Assembly: GCA_000310025.1 (NCBI GenBank)
Contig: FN649730.1
Span: 119,767-183,766 of the forward strand
Origin: Ectocarpus siliculosus
Taxonomy: Eukaryota; Sar; Phaeophyceae; Ectocarpales; Ectocarpaceae
Reading direction: 5' to 3'
DNA: 64,000 bases
A program made the position numbers and the translations under genes. Every line of letters starts with the position of its first letter. Within the stretch, counting starts at the first letter, position 1. The notes under the pieces are model-generated. The model saw only the letters and a program-made list of their open reading frames with translations, was not told the origin of the DNA and made no database searches. Positions 60,071-64,000 of the stretch are shown here, in pieces.

Positions 60071-60846
60071 CGCGCGGGTGCGCTTACCTTCCCCGAAGAA
60101 ATATCATCGAGAGAAATGGCACCGGCAACCGGCAGGACAATCTGGGTGCCACCCGAAGGCGGGCCGGATTGTGGGTTACGAGGAGAGGCAGGCAAGAGCG
60201 GTGAGCCAGCCGCAGAAGCGTGCGAAACCAAGCGGTCTACGCGGGCGTTTTCGCGCAAAACGTCGGCGTAGGCCCGTTCATTAAAAGCGGCCTTCATCGC
60301 GGGCGCTCGACCAACATGGTCAGCGGCCGCGGGAGGCTCGGGACCGCTATTTCGTGACAAAGAACATGAACCTTCCGATTTGGGGAAACCGTTACTTGCG
60401 CTCGGCAACGGCGGCGCAGTCAGCACCGTGCGACGTTGATGCTCCGTAGAGGAACGTCGCGAGGGGTCCGGAGGGGGCGCGGTGGGTACAAGCGTATTCG
60501 AGCCACCGCGGCGGGCCTGCGGCTGTCCCGAAGGTCCCCGTGCTCCAGCGTGGTTGACGAGACCACCCGAAGCCGTAGACATCGGGGCGAGCGTCCGTGA
60601 GACACCCGAAGTCTGGTCGGCCCCTCGCCCACACCACAAGACTGTATTCGGCGCCGACGAGTCACGTCGGTCATCCAAAACAGGCTGTGATGAGGCGTGA
60701 GGCGACATCTGAGAAATAAAAGGTTGGGAAACTAACATAGGCGAACCCGAAGGCGTCTGTGTGATACGAACATCTTGGGAACTAGTCGTACAGCGCACAC
60801 CCGGTGCTGTTGACGGCGATGTGTGCAAAAGGCCGTCACCGGCGTG
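60071..60846 (-). CDS. polyprotein segment between Gag and NADAR
   Basis: An open frame of Ser/Pro/Arg-rich, low-complexity protein lies in the same frame as Gag, separated from it only by the TGA at 60849-60847. It contains AFNERAYADVLRENARVDRL, a likely helix, and then runs into the NADAR domain. No separate domain is recognised. Confidence 0.5.
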
Positions 60847-61966
60847 TCAGCTACCCCGCGAGTGCGGGGTTCCGGAACTTCGAGCGTACGGAGTTCCAGG
60901 TACGGCGGCGGGCGCCGGGGTCGCGGCGGCGCCTACGGCCGGGGCCGGAGGTGGTGTGTGTGTAGTTGAGTTACGTTTCCCAGGGCGGCGGCCGTCGCCC
61001 TGTGTATGGCCGCTGCTCTTACCCGGGCCATTTTTATTGTGTACACGCGGGCGGCGCGACTTCATGCGGCTTTGCCAACGTTGAAAAACCTGAACGCTAT
61101 CAGCATGCGAAGCAATGGCCGGGTTTAAGAGGCCGGTGTAATTGGTGAAAGCATATGGGCAAGTTTTGAGGCTGTGCCCCGCCTGCCCACAGTTGAGACA
61201 TTGGCCAGAAAATCGCCGCAGAGCTTGCGCTCGGTCGGCAGGGGTCAACAGCGGTGTAAACAAAGGGGGGTCTATCTTAGCCATACTTGCCACAACGCTG
61301 TACACAAAGCCGTAGTGACCACGCAACGGCCAGCAGTCATAGTCCTGCTCGAACGGACATGTGTTATCGGACGGCACAGGGTCGATAGCCATCACCCCGG
61401 CGGGAAATTGTGTTCCCGGCGACCACGGGGACGGCTGCAGCGGCGGCGGCAGTGGCGGCCGCTGCTGCCCCACGGTCGCAGTCATGGCTCGTGTGGGCGC
61501 CGATGAAAACCCAGAGGTGACAGTGGTAAAAAACGGTCGCCGTTGCAGGCGGGCGAGTGTTTTAGTGCTTCCTCCGACGACAAAGCACCCCAAAGCTCAT
61601 CCTGATCACTAAACACCACGTTGTGGAGAATATTCCCTTTCAACGGCAAAGACGAGAGAACATTCGGGTACTGCTCCAACAAAGCGTCCCGAAGCGCACG
61701 CTGTACCATGCGCAGATCCGGCGCGAAAGCCCTATGCGAGGCCAACTCCGACATTGCCAACGCCTTGAACTTCGTAACGAATTTGTCTATGTCGCGGTTG
61801 AAACCGTTCGGTTCCCACTGGTCCGAGAGCACAGCTTGAGCAGCCTACGGTATGCCGAGGGCCCCGACTTGTCCCTGGTCTCCAGAAAACGCTTCACCTG
61901 AGAAAACGAGGAATCCACCAAGTCGCGGGTTGCGGCATTGGCGCCTTGAGGGTTCGAAATGGGCAT
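60847..61966 (-). pseudogene. retrotransposon Gag with CCHC zinc knuckle, frameshifted
   Basis: The start is probably ATG at 61966-61964. The first ~45 codons (FSQVKRFLETRDKSGPSAYR) are in one frame; a shift at about 61845 leads to AVLSDQWEPNGFNRDIDKF and a capsid-like helical region; a second shift at about 61550 leads to the frame with the knuckle CLNCGQAGHSLKTCP (about 61200-61160), a CCHC nucleic-acid-binding motif. A basic, Pro/Ala-rich tail ends at TGA 60849-60847. Confidence 0.75.
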
Positions 61967-62000
61967 GAGGGCACGCGTGCTGAAAGGGGCATATCATCCG

Positions 62001-62500
62001 GCCACCCATGTGGGCGACGTGAAGGTCTGCTTGCCAGAGGGATCAGCAGCCGAAATGATTTTCTTTCAGCGAGCACACTCTCGGCCGAACGAACAATAGC
62101 AGAGAATTCTGCCGGGGGAAACGAAACAACCGTTAGTAAAGTCCTGGGCAGTCCCAAACTACTACTTGTGTGTATATTCCCCAAGCAGAAGATTGCAGAG
62201 ACAGAGGCGTTGAAATCTGAGGTTTGTGAGGAGCGGAAGATGAAATATCTGTTGGCCAATCAGAGAGTAGCCTTGGGGGCACTTGTTGGTCTGCCCCAAG
62301 GTAGCGCGATAGCGGGAGGCTGCTGAAGCCAAGAGCTATTTCGGAGATGAATCTTTTTCTTTGCGTGAGCTGCGTGCTGCTCTCTTCCCGCGAGCAGGGG
62401 ATCGTGCGAGTCGTGCGGCGCAGGCGTCTGGGGGCATTCGCCTATCGGCTGCAACTCGCAGCTGTGTCTTGTTGGCTCTCTGTTGAATCAAATTTGAGCC
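62001..62500. other. spacer between two head-to-head Gag-like genes
   Basis: Non-coding on both strands as far as I can see. It is too short (about 500 bp) to hold two 5' LTRs and le leaders, and no primer-binding site was recognised in it. Confidence 0.4.
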
Positions 62501-63544
62501 ATGTCCTCAGAACACAACTCGCGGGAGACGGAGGAACGCCTTGGTGTCAACCGCGGTGAAGGGAATACTGGCGGTCAGGCCGAGTCATCGTTGGGGACTG
62601 GAAGGGATGTGCCTCTCCAGCCGCCGTCTCCGGTCGTGGCGGGCGCTCTGGCGGCGGCCGCGAGGGCTGCCGCCGGTGGCGTGGATTCAGTAGCAGCAGG
62701 TGACGTGGCTTCAACAACGCAATCCTCCGCAGATGACGTTGGTGCGGCAGGGAGCGACGGGCTTCCGACTCCGGGTCACGCTCGGGCCTCGGATCCCGGC
62801 GGTGACCGCCAGCCGGAGCCCCGGCGTGCTGATGAGCAAGTCCAGGACCACCTCATGTCGCGTTTGGCCCATATGTCGGTGGGTGCGGCGGCAGGGGGGG
62901 AGCCCAGCGAGGGCACCCCGCTCGCTTCTGAGAATGCGGAAAAAATCGCTCGTCTGGAACAAGGTCAGACGAACGTGGAGGCGCAGCTTACCGAGATCGC
63001 TGGTTTGCTGAAGAATTTCCTGCCGGCGTCGGGGCAGACGGGGAGTCGTTGGCCCGGGGAGTCGGGAGGCCTCGGTTTGGTGCAGGTGCAGCCGCCGTGG
63101 GGCGGGGGCGCGGCCGAGCGGCCGAGTGCGCCCTCGAGGCCCAACGCGAAAGAGGAGGCAAGGAGGGAGGCCACCATTTGGCAAGCCAAGTATAACCAGA
63201 CACTGTGGGTACTTAGGGGGCAGCGGGGGCCGGATCCCGGGCCACAGAAGGAAGACCTGTAGGGTCTGATGGGCGATATCGTTCACGTCACCAGTGACGT
63301 CCTCGCTCAGATGCGTGCGTTTTCGTCTTTCGACATCAAGAGCTTCCGGCCCTTGGGCGTCGCCCGCACGTCGTCCATTGCAGACAACTTCGACGTGATG
63401 TGTGAGGCGGTGATGCGACTGTTGAAGTTTGGCCTCGATCCATCCACGACCGCGGGTTCGCAATCGTTTCGGCGGTTGGACCCATCGCTACAGCCATGGC
63501 GGACGCGCGATCCAGGTTTCGGACTGCTCTCGTGCGGAACCTGA
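62501..63544 (+). CDS. Gag-like protein of unknown element, with in-frame TAG
   Basis: ATG at 62501 opens 253 codons to a TAG at 63260-63262; the same frame continues open to TGA at 63542-63544. The first part is Ala/Gly/Pro-rich and low complexity, then a probable coiled coil (SENAEKIARLEQGQTNVEAQ, LTEIAGLLKNFLP) and a charged helix. The part after the TAG (IVHVTSDVLAQMRAFSSFDI, then SSIADNFDVMCEAVMRLLKF) looks like structured protein, so the TAG is either a recent lesion or a read-through stop. The overall plan resembles the N-terminus of retroelement Gag proteins, but there is no zinc knuckle or pol after it. It runs opposite to the neighbouring chromovirus. A cellular gene is possible but less likely. 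Confidence 0.45.
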
Positions 63545-63794
63545 CGAATACCAGCGGGGGGCACTTGTAAAGGTATTTGACCCCTTCCTTCAGAATCAAT
63601 CACGTTTGAGCTGTGTGGAACTCTCTTGTCCGACCACAGTAGCAGGTTGTTGTTGCTTTCCGTTGTTCTCTTTCTCTTGATTTAACGCTTTCCAAGCCAA
63701 CTCACAATATCCCACGCACACACGATCATTGATCGCCTGCACGCACACACTGAACAGAAGGGCACATGTCTCGGCATAAAGCCCTGATCTAGCA
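63545..63794. other. short non-coding stretch after the Gag-like frame
   Basis: No coding frame of note. Confidence 0.4.
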
Positions 63795-64000
63795 TGACGT
63801 CACGTCATAGCATCCGACGGCGCCAAATAACCATGATCAATCACGATCACATGTCTACCTCCAAATACCATAACAATAGCCCACCCTGAGTGGACGTAGA
63901 TGCAGATACAGAAGCAAACCTCGGAGGGACTCTAGTCAATCAAGAGGATTGCTGGATGGATCGAATATACGACAACTCAAAACCCTCACCCGCACCTCTC
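63795..64000 (-). mobile_element. probable LTR edge at right border of window
   Basis: On the minus strand the box CTGCATCTACG...CAGGGTGGGC (63906-63879), shared with the LTR at 52.1 kb, is followed by ...TATTTGGCGCCGTCGG (63830-63815), in which TGGCGCCGTCGG could be a primer-binding site. A composite TGACGTCACGTCA lies at 63795-63807, just inside. This would be the 5' LTR of a minus-strand element, possibly the chromovirus itself with the plus-strand ORF lying in its leader. The LTR runs out of the window. Confidence 0.35.

Larger units (their letters stand above)
52475..62000 (-). mobile_element. decayed Ty3/gypsy chromovirus with a NADAR domain
   Basis: Order on the minus strand: Gag (about 61966-60847), NADAR (60070-59576), protease (about 59260-58900), reverse transcriptase (about 58140-57330), RNase H (57300-56792), Pro-rich linker (56790-55996), integrase zinc finger (about 55716-55597), integrase core and chromodomain (54178-52475). 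Domain order is that of Ty3/gypsy (Metaviridae); the chromodomain marks the chromovirus branch. The copy is dead: at least five frameshifts, one internal stop, and a 1.35 kb insertion (54179-55524) in integrase. Flanking LTRs are not securely paired. Confidence 0.85.

Noticed and set aside
1-64000. tRNA, rRNA, CRISPR arrays
   Set aside because: No B-box/cloverleaf pair, rRNA core or regularly spaced repeat array was seen on reading both strands.

Overview
This is nuclear DNA of a photosynthetic eukaryote, most likely a stramenopile with a secondary red plastid, and the brown algae (phaeophytes) fit best. The evidence is: an intron-rich fucoxanthin-chlorophyll a/c-type light-harvesting gene whose start encodes a signal peptide followed by the ASA-F plastid-targeting motif; many short exons with GTGAGT-type donors and introns from about 90 nt to 1.9 kb; and a repeat-laden intergenic space with chromodomain Ty3/gypsy elements. 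No bacterial features, tRNA, rRNA or CRISPR were seen. The species is inference.

Left third (0.7-31 kb), genic. A ten-exon minus-strand pentatricopeptide-repeat (PPR) gene (10395-717) lies head-to-head with a five-exon plus-strand light-harvesting gene (11466-16613); their shared 1.07 kb upstream region carries a TGACGTCA box. Then come one or two minus-strand multi-exon genes of unknown product (24083-17983) and another unknown minus-strand gene of at least eight exons and 810 residues (30825-25015). These exons were found by joining GT-AG sites and testing codon phase. The PPR, light-harvesting and 31-25 kb models keep phase at every junction, which is the main support for them.

Middle (31-45 kb), repeat-rich. 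It holds a 1.3 kb mobile element with an (AAC)n end, a decayed Ty3/gypsy RNase H fragment, a 0.6 kb hairpin element, and a 1.27 kb foldback element flanked by TA.

Right (45-64 kb). A plus-strand gene for a secreted cysteine-rich protein with a GDPH/von Willebrand D or root-cap-like domain (45405-49211) is followed by a large decayed minus-strand Ty3/gypsy chromovirus (about 62.0-52.5 kb): Gag with a CCHC knuckle, a NADAR (YbiA-like) domain, protease, reverse transcriptase, RNase H, integrase and chromodomain. Its integrase is split by a second copy of the 1.3 kb (AAC)n element. A plus-strand Gag-like ORF (62501-63544) lies head-to-head with it. The most unusual item is the complete NADAR domain in the retrotransposon polyprotein, between Gag and protease.
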